From: MFD01213-c1 sp963704405
Lineage (GTDB): Bacteria; Planctomycetota; Phycisphaerae; Tepidisphaerales; Tepidisphaeraceae
DNA: 64,000 bases
Direction of reading: 5' to 3'
Assembly (NCBI GenBank): GCA_963704405.1
Contig: OY969903.1
Span: forward strand, 1,240,001-1,304,000
In this document: one piece after another, positions 56,959 to 64,000 of the stretch
How the letters are laid out: each line of letters opens with the position of its first letter
How positions within the stretch are numbered: the stretch's first letter is position 1
Program-made: the position numbers and the translations under genes
The notes under the pieces: generated by a model
The model's input: only the letters and a program-made list of their open reading frames with translations
Database searches by the model: none
Told to the model about the DNA's origin: nothing

Positions 56959-57603
56959 ATGCCGCTGCATTGGGATTTTTCCACACTTGCTGATCACGTT
57001 CATCAGACGCTTGAACAGGCCGAGGCGGACCTGCGGCTGGAGCAGGCCGTTCATGGTCTGGACACGCGCGATGAACGCGCGCTGCAATCGTTGCTGAACG
57101 AGGGGTTATCCCGTCATTACGAAGTGGCGAGGGAAGTTCATTACCCAAGCACCCTGGGCAAAAAGTTGTCGCACCGGCAGCGATGCGACCTGGTGCTGAC
57201 GCCGAGGGCGCGGCCGCTCCGACTGGATAGCAAACCGGCGACGCTGTTCGATCCGCCAAATCAAACGGAGCCGAAAGATGCGCTCTGGCTTGAAGTGAAA
57301 ATTGCATATCAGTTTCGCGAGGGGAACATTCGGCACAGTGGATATGGGGCGCAGTGGCGTCAGGCCGTTGTTACCGATCTGCGAAAGATGGAAGCCGATC
57401 CGCTCATTTGCGAAGCGGGACTATTGCTGATTGTCTTTAATGAGTCGGCTGAAATTCTCGATAAGGATCTGGAATTATTTGAGACGATCCTCGCTCAAAA
57501 AGAAGTGCTGGCGGGGTTTCGGCATGTTCGAAGCACAAGCATTCTTGAGCGGATTGGACATCGGTTGGTTACCGCGGCGCTGTGGCCTACTTTGCAGCGA
57601 TGA
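56959..57603 (+). CDS. Putative PD-(D/E)xK nuclease-fold protein
   Basis: The 214-residue cytoplasmic protein has no assigned family. A central block fits a restriction-endonuclease-like core: an acidic helix (LLNEGLSRHYEVAREVHYPS), then RQRCDLVL (D near residue 76), a variable loop and ALWLEVKIAYQF (E-V-K near residue 116). QWRQAVVTDLRKM and GLLLIVF follow as the later helix and strand. Start MPLHWDF is 1 bp after the PAP2 stop. Nuclease activity is inference from the D...ExK spacing. Confidence 0.6.
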   Translation: MPLHWDFSTLADHVHQTLEQAEADLRLEQAVHGLDTRDERALQSLLNEGLSRHYEVAREVHYPSTLGKKLSHRQRCDLVLTPRARPLRLDSKPATLFDPPNQTEPKDALWLEVKIAYQFREGNIRHSGYGAQWRQAVVTDLRKMEADPLICEAGLLLIVFNESAEILDKDLELFETILAQKEVLAGFRHVRSTSILERIGHRLVTAALWPTLQR

Positions 57604-57700
57604 ACCAGCGGTGAAGCCCCACACAACTTTTTCAGCGGCCAAAAGGCGGAAGTAGCTTGTTTTCGTTCCGAGCCGCGGGGGAAGCCGGGCAAGCGCGTAG

Positions 57701-57855
57701 TTAGAGCTCCTAACAGAATGGATGAACGCAGAGTCACGGAGGCCGCGGAGGTAGAACAGAGAGGGCTATGTTTTTCCTTATTTTCTCCGCGTTTTACCTC
57801 CGCGGTCTCCGCGACTCTGCGTTCATTTTCCTCCTGTTTTGTTAGGAGCTTTTAG
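57701..57855. repeat. Large inverted-repeat element with CGCAGAGTC...CGGAGG words
   Basis: Left arm words AGCTCCTAACA (57705), GAACGCAGAGTCACGGAGG and CCGCGGAGGTA pair with right arm TACCTCCGCGGTCTCCGCG, ACTCTGCGTTC and TGTTAGGAGCT (to 57850). The arms are imperfect and the centre is T-rich. Similar words are, from memory, common interspersed repeats in diverse environmental bacteria. It has no coding capacity and looks like a non-autonomous element. Confidence 0.75.
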
Positions 57856-57912
57856 ATAACCACGCCGATTTAGGCGGCATTCAGTAGGATTTTTGCGTAA
57901 CTAAGGCGTTTT

Positions 57913-57986
57913 GCCGCACCCCGGTCTTGTGAATGCCTATTTGCTCATCAATGAGGCCGTTTCAGGCAGGCTCTCCGGGGTGCGGC
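57913..57986 (+). ncRNA. Candidate structured leader RNA upstream of DUF1328 gene
   Basis: GCCGCACCCCGG (57913-57924) and CCGGGGTGCGGC (57975-57986) form a perfect 12-bp stem. The 50-nt interior can form a further small hairpin (CTCATCAATGAG). It lies 127 bp before the DUF1328 start. No known RNA family was recognised; a leader element or small RNA is possible. Confidence 0.35.
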
Positions 57987-58112
57987 ACGGGCGTTGCGTT
58001 ACCTTTTCAAGACCTCGCTGTGAATGCGGGTCAGGTTTGAAAACGGTTTTGCTACCCACGGCTGAGGCAGCGTTGCCCGAGTCTGGGGGTGGTGTCGAAC
58101 AAGGAGATCGCC

Positions 58113-58337
58113 ATGCTTACCACACTTGCTTCCAGCGCGTTACTGGCCCAGGCCGTTGCATTTCCTAGCGGGCTCGTGTCGCTGGCGATTGTGTTTTTCA
58201 TTATCGCAATTATTGCCTATGTCCTTGGCGCACGTGGCGTCGCGGGAATGAGCGCGGGCATTGGCCGCACCCTGCTGTTTGTGTTCCTGGTGCTGGCGGT
58301 GATCGTATTTATATTCAGCTTTGTGCGCACCGCCTGA
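58113..58337 (+). CDS. DUF1328 small membrane protein
   Basis: The 74-residue protein has two membrane helices (LVSLAIVFFIIAIIAYVLG and LLFVFLVLAVIVFIFSFV) separated by GARGVAGMSAGIGR, the signature of the DUF1328/YtjA family. It is complete. AAGGAG lies six bases before ATG 58113, a strong ribosome-binding site. The role is unknown; the family is often stress-induced. It is followed by a good terminator at 58428. Confidence 0.88.
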   Translation: MLTTLASSALLAQAVAFPSGLVSLAIVFFIIAIIAYVLGARGVAGMSAGIGRTLLFVFLVLAVIVFIFSFVRTA

Positions 58338-58427
58338 TTCGCGTGCCGCGTATTCCGCTTGTCTGGAATATTCCGCACCCACTGAGATGTCTGCGGCATT
58401 GCGGTCTGTCTTGAGAGAATTTACATC

Positions 58428-58468
58428 CGGCCGCGACGGGCTTTTATAACCCCGCCGCGGCCGTTTTT
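58428..58468 (+). terminator. Intrinsic terminator after DUF1328 gene
   Basis: CGGCCGCGACGGG and CCCGCCGCGGCCG form a 13-bp stem with one mismatch around CTTTTATAAC, followed by TTTTTCTTTTT. It sits 90 bp after the DUF1328 stop and 30 bp before the Nudix gene. Confidence 0.85.
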
Positions 58469-58498
58469 CTTTTTGGGTCTGTCGTCTATCTTTTATTT

Positions 58499-58930
58499 AT
58501 GGCTAAGCAGGAGCGGTCGGCGGGAGTCGTATTATTTAAACGTGACGCGGAAGATCGCGCCGAATATCTCCTGCTGGATTACGGACATCATTGGGACTTT
58601 CCTAAAGGTCATGTTGAAAAAGGGGAAGAGCTGCTTCAAACGGCGCTTCGCGAACTCGAAGAGGAAACGGGGATCACGCATCCAAAAATAATTCCTGGGT
58701 TTGGGCACGAGATTGAATATTTCTTTCGCGATCGGCGAAAGTCTTTAATCCATAAGACCGTTTGGTTCTGCCTCGGAGAGACGAATACGGCGACGGTTCG
58801 GTTAAGCCATGAACATGTGGCATATGAATTCCTGCCGTTTGAGGCGGCGATGCAGCGTCTGACCTATCCCAGTGCTAAAAGCATTTTGCGGGAGGCACAT
58901 GCATTTTTGTCAGGCGGAACGACGGAATGA
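58499..58930 (+). CDS. Nudix hydrolase (diadenosine tetraphosphatase type)
   Basis: The 143-residue protein has a complete Nudix box (GHVEKGEELLQTALRELEEE followed by TGI) at residues about 40-62. The surrounding HHWDFPKGHVEKGE and FLPFEAAMQRLTYPSAKSIL are characteristic of asymmetric bis(5'-nucleosyl)-tetraphosphatases, which cleave Ap4A to AMP and ATP. The start ATG 58499 has little leader after the upstream terminator and no clear ribosome-binding site, so the transcript may be nearly leaderless. The substrate is assigned by family resemblance. Confidence 0.88.
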   Translation: MAKQERSAGVVLFKRDAEDRAEYLLLDYGHHWDFPKGHVEKGEELLQTALRELEEETGITHPKIIPGFGHEIEYFFRDRRKSLIHKTVWFCLGETNTATVRLSHEHVAYEFLPFEAAMQRLTYPSAKSILREAHAFLSGGTTE

Positions 58931-59145
58931 AGTCATTTCCGCAGGAAAATGGTGAAAATCGCTGTTTCCTGCCAGGGCAAACTTCCGCTGATGCGCGGTG
59001 GATTTGGCTGGATTCCATCCCTTCAATTACGTTACACTCTATGCAACGGAGGGAGGGATTGCGGCTTGCCGAATCTCCACCCGATGCACTGGAATCGGTG
59101 CATTATTATTAACAATTTACATATTCCAATAAGAGCCAATCGCCT

Positions 59146-61131
59146 ATGCGCTTTATTGTCGCCAAGCGTCGCAGTTCCACCGGGCGCCCGGTGTTGGAAA
59201 CTCTTGAATCCCGCACGCTGTTTACAGTTGCGCCAATTGCGCCTTTCCAGCCCGTGACAGTGCCCTCCATTGCGGTGAGCAACAATGTGCCGCTTGGTAA
59301 TTTTTTCAGTGATCCTTCGCCGTCGCCGAACGTCGCGTTTTTTACCAGCCAGTTTGGTGTAATCCCTGTTTTGCTGACTCCCGGCACCACGCCGCTCACA
59401 GTGGCTAACTTCCTGAACTACGTGAACCGCGGGGATTATAACAACACCATCGTCCATCGATCGGTGCCGGGGTTTATTTTCCAGGCGGGTGGATATCAGC
59501 TTCAGACCAATCCCAATCAGATCGTCCCCATAAGTGCCGATCCTCCCGTTGCGAATGAATTTTCGGCATCAAACGTCCGCGGCACCATTGCGATGGCAAA
59601 GCTCGGCAATGATCCCAACAGCGCCACAGACGAATTTTTCTTTAATGAGTCCGATGACAACGCGGCCAACCTCGATAATCAAAATGGAGGATTCACCGTC
59701 TTCGGCAATGTGATTGGAACACAGGGCCTGGTGGTGATGGATGCAATTGCGAATGTGCCGGTGCCGAGCACGCCGCCCTTCAGTTCACCGCTGGATGAGA
59801 TGCCTCTGGTGAATTACGTGTCGGGCAATGCAGTTCATGCTGATAATTTCATCACCTTCACCAGCATCACCACCGGCGGCATCGGTTACGCGGCGGTCAG
59901 CGATGATCCTTCGGTTGTGACGGCGTCGGTCAGTGGTTCGACATTGACCTACAACTCAATATCCAATGGCACCGCGCATATTACCGTGACAGCGGTCGGC
60001 GCTGATGGGATGGCGGCTTCGGAAATTCTGACAGTGACTGTGGGCGCTGTGGTGGCGCCGCCCACGCCCGCCGCCCTTACGCCTGTTTCCAGCGGTGTGC
60101 TTCCGGCATCGGTGATTGCGGGACAACCCGCAAAGATCCTGCAAACCGTTAAGCTTAACGCCGCGGCAACGCCGGTCGACGGCCCGGTTACTGTTCTGCT
60201 GACGCTGTCCACTTCCACAACGGGAACGCCTTCGGATTTCACGCTGGCGACGTTTGATAAGTCGCTGGTCGTCAAAGCCAACAAGCACGCCGTCGCGCGG
60301 CTGAAGGCGACGCAGGTCAGCGCTGATATTCCGGCGGCGGTCTATCACGTGCTCGTTGTCGTCACCGATCCAACCGGCACCACCACTGTCGATACCGGAC
60401 AGACCCTGACCATTATTGCTCCGGTGCTGACGCTTTCAGAATCGGTCACGGTCGTCGGGCTGAACCCCGCCGTCGTCGGCGGTGCAAAGACCCACGCCGT
60501 CGCCAGGATAGCCATTACTGATAACGGCAATATCCCGTCTAAAGGCTCGCATACAATTGATATCTCCGCCTCGACCAGCCAGGCCTTTGACCCCGCCGGT
60601 GAGATCGCGAGCCTTGTCAAAACGTTGACGATCAAACCTGGAATCACACGAATCATTTCCATTCCGCTGAAGACGATCCCCGCGATCCCTGACGGCGATT
60701 ACTTCATCGTTGCACAGGTCACTGATCCGGCCGATTCGGCCACATCCGCTGCGACGATCGGCACAACAAACATCGCCGCCCCGTTTGTCTCACTTGCGGC
60801 GACGTTTTTGCCGCTTCCCGCCAAGCCGCTCGTCAGCGGTGCGACACTGCTGATTACGAACAACGGCAATTCTCCCGACGTCACGCTGCTGACTGAAGGC
60901 GCCGGATTCTCGTCCGACCCGGATGGCGCAACGCCGGTCGGCACCTCCGCCGGCAGCGGCACGCCTCGCCGCCTGCATCTGCTTCCGGGCAAGAGTGTGA
61001 AACTGCACATCGGGCTGTGGAAGCTTGTCGCGTCGAGCCTGGCTCCGGGCACTTATTTTCTCACCGGCACAATCACCGACGAATCAGCCAACAGCGTAAC
61101 CGCCGTCAGCGGACCGTTTAGTGTTACTTGA
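59146..61131 (+). CDS. Secreted cyclophilin-type peptidyl-prolyl isomerase with CARDB-like repeats
   Basis: The 661-residue protein has an N-terminal planctomycete surface-protein motif (VLETLESRTLF, residues 16-26, a variant of LEpLEqRrLl). A cyclophilin domain follows (residues about 60-235: FGVIPVLLTPGTTPLTVANF, YNNTIVHRSVPGFIFQAGGY, RGTIAMAKLGNDPNSATDEF, FTVFGNVIGTQGLVVMDAIA). Its LTPGTTPLTVANFLNY and FFFNESDD loops match prokaryotic PPIases. The C-terminal half is Thr/Val-rich beta sandwich sequence, perhaps two CARDB-like units (about 325-660). It is probably an extracellular or envelope protein. Confidence 0.85.
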   Translation: MRFIVAKRRSSTGRPVLETLESRTLFTVAPIAPFQPVTVPSIAVSNNVPLGNFFSDPSPSPNVAFFTSQFGVIPVLLTPGTTPLTVANFLNYVNRGDYNNTIVHRSVPGFIFQAGGYQLQTNPNQIVPISADPPVANEFSASNVRGTIAMAKLGNDPNSATDEFFFNESDDNAANLDNQNGGFTVFGNVIGTQGLVVMDAIANVPVPSTPPFSSPLDEMPLVNYVSGNAVHADNFITFTSITTGGIGYAAVSDDPSVVTASVSGSTLTYNSISNGTAHITVTAVGADGMAASEILTVTVGAVVAPPTPAALTPVSSGVLPASVIAGQPAKILQTVKLNAAATPVDGPVTVLLTLSTSTTGTPSDFTLATFDKSLVVKANKHAVARLKATQVSADIPAAVYHVLVVVTDPTGTTTVDTGQTLTIIAPVLTLSESVTVVGLNPAVVGGAKTHAVARIAITDNGNIPSKGSHTIDISASTSQAFDPAGEIASLVKTLTIKPGITRIISIPLKTIPAIPDGDYFIVAQVTDPADSATSAATIGTTNIAAPFVSLAATFLPLPAKPLVSGATLLITNNGNSPDVTLLTEGAGFSSDPDGATPVGTSAGSGTPRRLHLLPGKSVKLHIGLWKLVASSLAPGTYFLTGTITDESANSVTAVSGPFSVT

Positions 61132-61133
61132 TT

Positions 61134-61208
61134 TAGAGCCTCTAACCCAACCTCCCGCGCGTCGATGCCGCCAGCAGCGACCGCGCGGGAGGTTGGGCTA
61201 GAGCCTCT
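61134..61208. repeat. Hairpin element flanked by direct repeats TAGAGCCTCT
   Basis: Arms at 61141-61161 and 61182-61202 form a 21-bp stem with one mismatch (ACCCAACCTCCCGCGCG against CGCGCGGGAGGTTGGG) and a 20-nt loop. A 10-bp direct repeat TAGAGCCTCT lies at 61134-61143 and 61199-61208, overlapping the arm ends. It begins 2 bp after the cyclophilin stop and may end its transcript or be an inserted repeat element. Confidence 0.75.
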
Positions 61209-61310
61209 GAGATAAAAGGCGATTTGCCGAACGCGGCAATAAACGCATGATATTGCCCTGGTAGATTCGCATTGGATGCAGAGCATGGAGTTTTGCCTGT
61301 CGAGAGTCGT

Positions 61311-61541
61311 ATGACTGAAGAAAAAACATCAAACGTCGTAGAAGCGGACCTCATGGAAATCCTTCGCTGCCCGTTGACGCGCAGCCGGCTGCGCCAGGAT
61401 GGGGACTGGCTGATTGCCGAGGTTGGCGGCTTAAGCTATCCCATCCGCGATGGCATCCCCGTCATGCTGATTGAAGAAGCGAAACTGCCCGCGGGTATGA
61501 CATCCCTCGATGAATTGAAGCGGCAGTTCGCGGCGAAGTAG
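61311..61541 (+). CDS. Trm112-like / UPF0434 protein
   Basis: The 76-residue protein matches the Trm112p-like (YcaR/UPF0434) family: MEILRCPLTRSRLRQDGDWL, then GLSYPIRDGIPVMLIEEAK. Eukaryotic Trm112 activates methyltransferases; the bacterial role is unknown. Only one cysteine is present, so the zinc site of eukaryotic proteins is missing, as in many bacterial members. The start at 61311 (MTEEKTS) removes an unlikely leader from the longer open frame. Confidence 0.85.
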   Translation: MTEEKTSNVVEADLMEILRCPLTRSRLRQDGDWLIAEVGGLSYPIRDGIPVMLIEEAKLPAGMTSLDELKRQFAAK

Positions 61542-61649
61542 TTCGCTCTATTGATTGACGAACGCGAAATGTTCCGGGAGCAAGATTGGATAAAACGGCA
61601 GGGACGTAGTATTTTTAGCACCTCGCGACAGGTTTAACGGTGAGGCGCC

Positions 61650-62327
61650 ATGAAACTGCTTCCGACTCTTTTCCTATCTGTTTTGCTGGTGGTTACGGCG
61701 ATAGTGCGGGCGGATCCGCCGACGATTGTGGTGAAGAAGGCGCCGGCGACGGTTGCGCGGCGGACGTATGATCCACGGAGGCCACCGAAGCAGATGCCGC
61801 CGCTGATTCCGGGGGAGGCTGGACTCTGTCATTATGAGTTCACGACCGACATCCAGGCGGGCGGGGATACGGATGTGCTTGGGCCGGGGAAGGTGAACAT
61901 CACGATTGATACAGTGGAGATCAACCTCTCGCTGCCGATCACAATCTTTACGCTTGCCGACGCGCCTAAGCGGATCATCGAACATGAAGAAGGGCATCGG
62001 CAGATCTGCGAATATTATTACGCCAACGCCGACGTATACGCGCGGCGTGCGGCGCAGGCTTGCATGGGCAAAACATTCAGCGGGCAGGGGAAGGACAAAC
62101 AGTCGGCAGTTGATGATGCGATGGACAAGGCGATTTCGGGGATTCGAAATGAGATCATGGATCAGACGCGCGTGAGGTGTGTCGCGTGCAACACGCGATA
62201 TGACGACATCACGAATCACAGCCGCAATCCAGGGTCGCAGGCAGAGGCGGCGGCGAAGGCGGAGAGTGATGATCCGGAGCCGGCGGGGGGGAAGCCGGCG
62301 GCGCCGACGCAGCCCGTGACGCCTTAA
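61650..62327 (+). CDS. Secreted HExxH protein, DUF922-like putative metallopeptidase
   Basis: The 225-residue protein has a signal peptide (LPTLFLSVLLVVTAIVRA). Its central domain has LCHYEFTTDIQAGGDTDV and IIEHEEGHRQICEYYYANAD, where HEEGH is a zinc-metallopeptidase HExxH motif. The layout resembles DUF922-type secreted proteins. A CVACN pair and a Pro/Ala-rich tail follow. No second zinc-ligand motif was identified. Peptidase activity is inference. Confidence 0.7.
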   Translation: MKLLPTLFLSVLLVVTAIVRADPPTIVVKKAPATVARRTYDPRRPPKQMPPLIPGEAGLCHYEFTTDIQAGGDTDVLGPGKVNITIDTVEINLSLPITIFTLADAPKRIIEHEEGHRQICEYYYANADVYARRAAQACMGKTFSGQGKDKQSAVDDAMDKAISGIRNEIMDQTRVRCVACNTRYDDITNHSRNPGSQAEAAAKAESDDPEPAGGKPAAPTQPVTP

Positions 62328-62600
62328 TGGTCGTTCGAATAATCAACCTGTTTTAATGCGGTCGTTTTGCCGTCCGGGCTGCCGCGGTGGCGGCTTTGTC
62401 GGCCGCGGTTTATTCTCGATCTCTTGGGCGTCGGCCATCATTGTGGTGATGTTTGAATCGGCGGACGGTGTAATGGGGAAAGGCGCAGGTTGTCTTCGCT
62501 GCGGGCGACGAAGGAAATTGTGTCATCGGGGAGAATTCGAAATCGATCAGCTTTCCGCCGCCCACGGCGTCGTCATTCATTACGGAGGCTCCGCAGCGGA

Positions 62601-64000
62601 TCATTGCAATTGCTGCAAGCCAAGCTGGGCAGGGCGGAGGGCGGGGTCTATTTTCAGGGCATGCTGGAAACAGGATGCCGCCAGACCAGGTCGATGGCCG
62701 GCAAGGTGAAGATAGCCCAGCGTCGTCCAGGCCGGCGCATTCTGGGGGTCGATCGCGAGCGAGGTTTCATAATGAGCCGTGGCCGCGTCGGTTTGGTGCA
62801 GACGCATCAGCGTATCCGCCAGGTGGAAATGAGCCGCCGCGTCGTCCGGCGTGAGCGATAGCGTGTTTTCATACTCGGCGGCGGCTTCCTGGGGACGGTT
62901 TAACTGTTCCAGAACGCGGGCGCGGATGTAATGGCCAAGGGCGATTTCAGGAGAAAGCGAAACAGCGCGCTCCGCATTAGTTAAGGCGGAAGAAAGATCG
63001 TTCTGATTGAATTGAATCTTGGCGAGATTGGCGTACGCGGGGGCATAGCCCGGGTCGAGCGCGATCGCAGTTTGATATTCAGCAATAGAGGCAACAGTAT
63101 CGCCGCGAATTGCATCGCCCAACCCCACGTTGAAATGAGGCTCCGGCAGCCCGGGGGCCAGGGCAAGCGCTTGCTGGTATTGCCGCCACGCCCCTTCGTC
63201 ATCGCCGGCGGCATGAAGCGCGTGGCCGAGGTTGGTATGGGCCATCCATGAGCCGGGATTTTTGGAGAGAGTGTCCTGCCACAAGGTTTGGGAATCGCGG
63301 TAGATAAGCGTTTGGCGGGCGGTGAGTGTGACCAGGGTCATCAGGATAATCGTTGAGACGGCGACATATCGCACTCGATGATTGCAAAAAGTTTGATGGA
63401 TGACGGCGGCAAAGAGTGTAAGCAGCCCAACACTAGCCAGATATTGAAAGTGGTCTGCGACAAAAGAATAGCGCATCGGATAAACGTTGGCAAAGCCAAG
63501 GGCGGGGAAAAGGGTGCCCATGTAAAACAGGACAGCGACAAGTGGGCCGCGCCCTGTTTTTTGGCGGAGAAAGAATAACAGAATAAGGCTGCCGGCGATT
63601 GGCAAGAGATAAAGATATTGATCGCCGTTGTGCGAATCGATCGTCCAGCGAGGGTAAATGAAGGTGAGGTTGATCGGAAGAACCAGCTTCATCGCATAGA
63701 AGCAGATCGCGCGCGAGGCGATGAGGACGCGGTCCGCGAAAGTGAAGGCCCATTCCGGTCCGTGGGCCCCGACGTGAGTGCGTTCGAGATAGCCGGTCAC
63801 GTCCCCCATCGCCGCACCCGTGATGAAGAACGGGATAAGTGCAAAAATATCGCGGCGGCGAATCTTGCCCAGCTTCCACCAAAGCACCAGAAGAATAGCC
63901 GCCGGCAGGGTGGCGGTGACCGTTTTGCTCAGCAGCGCAAGTACAAAGTATGCGAAGGAAAGAAGATAGTTCTTGCGGTTTTTACTGCCTGATGCCGGAT
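62601..64000 (-). CDS. Polytopic membrane protein with C-terminal TPR repeats, 5' end outside window
   Basis: The reading frame is open from the window edge (64000) to the stop at 62601, so the N-terminus is missing. The edge part reads NYLLSFAYFVLALLSKTVTA and LPAAILLVLWWKLGK in frame, typical of multi-pass TMTC/O-GlcNAc-transferase-like proteins. More membrane segments follow (YLYLLPIAGSLILLFFL, LVAVLFYMGTLFPALGFANV, FQYLASVGLLTLFAAVI). About six TPR units complete the protein (SWMAHTNLGHALHAAGDDEG, LPEPHFNVGLGDAIRGDTVA, YAPAYANLAKIQFNQNDLSS and so on). Such proteins are suspected glycosyltransferases or assembly scaffolds; no catalytic residues can be judged from this part. Confidence 0.85.
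   Translation of the reverse strand, partial: PASGSKNRKNYLLSFAYFVLALLSKTVTATLPAAILLVLWWKLGKIRRRDIFALIPFFITGAAMGDVTGYLERTHVGAHGPEWAFTFADRVLIASRAICFYAMKLVLPINLTFIYPRWTIDSHNGDQYLYLLPIAGSLILLFFLRQKTGRGPLVAVLFYMGTLFPALGFANVYPMRYSFVADHFQYLASVGLLTLFAAVIHQTFCNHRVRYVAVSTIILMTLVTLTARQTLIYRDSQTLWQDTLSKNPGSWMAHTNLGHALHAAGDDEGAWRQYQQALALAPGLPEPHFNVGLGDAIRGDTVASIAEYQTAIALDPGYAPAYANLAKIQFNQNDLSSALTNAERAVSLSPEIALGHYIRARVLEQLNRPQEAAAEYENTLSLTPDDAAAHFHLADTLMRLHQTDAATAHYETSLAIDPQNAPAWTTLGYLHLAGHRPGLAASCFQHALKIDPALRPAQLGLQQLQ

Larger units (their letters stand above)
57604..58112. other. Intergenic region rich in inverted repeats
   Basis: About 510 bp without a gene. It contains a 150-bp inverted-repeat element (57701-57855) and, further on, a separate hairpin with perfect 12-bp arms (57913-57924 and 57975-57986) about 130 bp upstream of the DUF1328 gene. 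Confidence 0.6.

Noticed and set aside
62356..62709. 117-codon plus-strand frame before the TPR gene
   Set aside because: Cys/Arg/Gly-rich and partly antisense to the TPR gene; nothing protein-like.

Overview
The window looks like a chromosome segment of a planctomycete, most likely class Phycisphaerae (a Tepidisphaera/Humisphaera-like lineage). This rests on family content and recall, not on a database search. The pointers are a DUF1800/DUF1501 pair, an actABCDEF alternative complex III next to an A2-type caa3 oxidase, two ECF sigma factors with membrane-anchored C-terminal extensions, a surface protein with an N-terminal LE-x-LE-x-R-x-L motif, a GH10-like family without the usual catalytic motif, and ERR/DRR repeat proteins. 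No prophage, transposase, CRISPR array or rRNA gene was seen. There is one tRNA gene, tRNA-Gly(CCC).

Layout. 0-3 kb: DUF1800 and DUF1501 export-type proteins, then the tRNA on the minus strand. 3.5-9 kb: signalling (a CheY-like receiver, a hybrid histidine kinase), an AP-superfamily phosphodiesterase, an ERR/DRR repeat protein and an alkyltransferase-like protein. 9-14 kb: housekeeping genes rsfS, coaE and rho. 14-25 kb: envelope and unknown proteins (coiled coil plus BRCT-like, HEAT repeats, Zn-ribbon membrane protein, retropepsin-PA14-lectin-like protein, TPM protein) and an ECF sigma factor fused to a DUF3738-like domain. 25-29 kb: polA and a membrane protein. 29.1-42.6 kb: a respiratory block in which quinol oxidation by ActA-F feeds electrons to a caa3-type cytochrome oxidase (Sco, CtaC, CtaD, CtaE, CtaF). 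42.6-48 kb: a Gfo/Idh/MocA oxidoreductase, a MarR regulator, a GAF-PP2C phosphatase, an ABC-F ATPase and a small TPR protein. 48-54.1 kb: a compact type II secretion/type IV pilus-like locus (one ATPase, two GspF proteins, three pseudopilin-like proteins) with an ECF sigma factor inside it. 54-64 kb: a ComEA-like protein, a GH10-like protein, PAP2, a possible nuclease, DUF1328, a Nudix hydrolase, a secreted cyclophilin, a Trm112-like protein, an HExxH protein and a TPR membrane protein cut by the window edge.

Two features stand out. First, at least eight genes, including rho and cytochrome oxidase subunit I, are each split by what looks like a single-base indel, and each repairs to a full-length family member. 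This points to residual sequencing indels in the assembly rather than gene decay. Second, the gaps hold many different inverted-repeat elements (1662-1746, 14024-14049, 18328-18442, 33131-33157, 54072-54178, 57701-57855, 61134-61208), some of which recur within the window.

Nothing here is certain to be a new system. The best candidates for new biology are the retropepsin-PA14-lectin-like protein (19948-22035), the sigma factor-DUF3738 fusion (23680-25380) and the secretin-less secretion/pilus-like locus with its embedded sigma factor.
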